Shown here in pieces: positions 22,460-23,312 of a DNA stretch of 23,312 bases. The stretch spans positions 1-23,312 of the forward strand of contig JAZSMJ010000075.1 in NCBI GenBank assembly GCA_045535815.1. Direction: 5' to 3'. A model generated the notes under the pieces. The model saw only the letters and a list, made by a program, of their open reading frames with translations, was not told where the DNA came from and ran no database searches. The translations under genes and the position numbers were made by a program. The DNA comes from JAZSMJ01 sp045535815. GTDB taxonomy: Bacteria > Bacillota > Clostridia > Oscillospirales > CAG-272. How positions within the stretch are numbered: position 1 is the first letter of the stretch; each line of letters opens with the position of its first letter.

Positions 22460-23134
22460 ATGAAAATAATTGCACGAATAAAAACGGATTTTAAAGAAAA
22501 ATTCGGGATACCCCGACAGAGCGGACTTGTAAAAGACACCAAGGGTATTATAGTTTTTGAAAGGGAGTACCGTGTACGTGAAGCCTTCAGAGGACTTGAA
22601 GATTTTTCGCATATATGGATACTGTGGCAGTTTTCAGAGGCGGTAAGGGAAGAGTGGTCCCCAACTGTAAGACCTCCTCTTCTTGGCGGAAACAAGCGTG
22701 TCGGTGTTTTTGCTACAAGATCGCCATTCCGTCCCAATTCGATAGGTCTTTCATGCGTTAAGCTTGATAAAATTGAATATACAAAAGAAAACGGCCCCGT
22801 GCTGTACGTTTCCGGAGCCGATATTCTTGATAATACACCTGTGTACGATATTAAACCGTATCTTTCTTATACCGATTCACATCCGGAAGCCTCCGGCGGT
22901 TTTACAGATACCCTTGATGAGAGAAGGCTCGAGGTTGTGATATCAGACGGTAGATTTTATGAGATCCCTGCTCAGAAGCAGGATGAGATAAAGGCGCTTT
23001 TGGCATGCGATCCCAGACCTTCATATAAAAACGATACCAAAGAATACGGTATGAAATATGCGGATTACGAGGTCAAATTCGTGGTTGAAGATAAAAAGCT
23101 TACGGTCGTTTCTATTGAACAAAGTGTAAAATAA
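22460..23134 (+). CDS. trmO: tRNA (N6-threonylcarbamoyladenosine37-N6)-methyltransferase
   Basis: 224-residue TrmO/TsaA (UPF0066) protein that methylates t6A at position 37 of certain tRNAs, using S-adenosylmethionine in a small beta-barrel unlike Rossmann methyltransferases. The signature RVGVFATRSPFRPNSIGLS lies in the middle, with DFSHIWILWQF before it and GADILDNTPVYDIKPYL after it. The second half is the usual small C-terminal domain. The start ATG at 22460 is 35 bases after the -10 box, with a weak purine-rich GATCGGAAA upstream. It stands alone. The window's tRNA-Arg genes show that tRNA genes and a tRNA modification enzyme are near each other, though this is probably incidental. Confidence 0.95.
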   Translation: MKIIARIKTDFKEKFGIPRQSGLVKDTKGIIVFEREYRVREAFRGLEDFSHIWILWQFSEAVREEWSPTVRPPLLGGNKRVGVFATRSPFRPNSIGLSCVKLDKIEYTKENGPVLYVSGADILDNTPVYDIKPYLSYTDSHPEASGGFTDTLDERRLEVVISDGRFYEIPAQKQDEIKALLACDPRPSYKNDTKEYGMKYADYEVKFVVEDKKLTVVSIEQSVK

Positions 23135-23312
23135 CGCACAAATGTTATTTTTTTTAAATAACAAAACATTTGGTGGAAAAATATTTTTATATATAAATGA
23201 AATCAGGATAAGAAAAAAATCCTTATCCTGAAATCACTATATTTAAAGAGGGGTTTAGGGGTATCTATATTATATCACCCATATTATAAATGTTCAATAT
23301 GTTGTTGAAAAA
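23135..23312. other. Terminal non-coding region with hairpins and a leftward promoter
   Basis: Just after trmO, CAAATGT (23139-23145) pairs with ACATTTG (23166-23172) enclosing TATTT/AAATA, a weak termination candidate. TCAGGATAAG (23203-23212) pairs with CTTATCCTGA (23222-23231). On the minus strand TTGAAC (23292-23297) and TATAAT (23269-23274) are 17 bases apart and point toward that hairpin. No open frame with a ribosome site lies between them. Confidence 0.55.

Overview
The window looks like chromosomal sequence from a low-GC Gram-positive anaerobe of the class Clostridia, probably a gut Oscillospiraceae/Ruminococcaceae-like lineage. The reasons are AT-rich intergenic DNA with near-consensus sigma-A promoters, strong AGGAGG ribosome sites, lipobox lipoproteins, CCA-encoded tRNAs, and an isoleucyl-tRNA synthetase carrying HMGT and AMHKS in place of HIGH and KMSKS, a form I associate with Clostridia. 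No phage, transposase, CRISPR array, rRNA or plasmid gene was found.

Layout. 1-4460: tightly packed ileS-lspA-rluD (translation, lipoprotein maturation, rRNA modification). 4542-4845: a tRNA-Arg(TCT)/tRNA-His(GTG) transcription unit with a perfect-consensus promoter and an intrinsic terminator. 4939-6837: a membrane-anchored UshA-like 5'-nucleotidase. 6998-9832: a cluster holding a PstS-like binding domain on three membrane helices, a CPBP membrane protease, a Dabb-domain protein and a membrane protein that begins with a Met-Asp/Met-Ala repeat. 9897-13205: an ACT-ACT-metallo-beta-lactamase fusion, an M18 aminopeptidase and an ADP-ribose-type Nudix hydrolase, ending at a bidirectional terminator. 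13267-14952 (minus): a GNAT acetyltransferase and an aspartate carbamoyltransferase that carries a PyrI-like zinc tail. 15180-16715: two membrane proteins, the second a YesL/DUF624 protein. 16794-16870: tRNA-Arg(CCG). 17135-17611: a small lipoprotein gene lying between two different arrays of short palindromes. 18072-18584: ferritin. 18664-19614: a cytoplasmic sialidase-fold (BNR) protein. 19666-22159 (minus): a sugar-type solute-binding lipoprotein and a secreted protein with a sortase-like tail. 22460-23134: TrmO. The last 178 bases hold an orphan minus-strand promoter facing a hairpin.

How the genes fit together. Most of the window is housekeeping: three tRNA genes, IleRS, RluD and TrmO serve translation, and LspA matures lipoproteins such as the two encoded here. 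The UshA-like enzyme, PstS-like protein, solute-binding protein, surface protein and sialidase-like protein suggest scavenging of nucleotides, phosphate or another anion, and glycans. This functional link is inference. The most unusual points are the PyrB/PyrI-zinc fusion, a strong antisense terminator-like hairpin inside pyrB, the ACT-MBL fusion, the two palindrome arrays, a 19-bp perfect hairpin placed near the predicted start of the solute-binding transcript, and a possible short RNA at the right edge.
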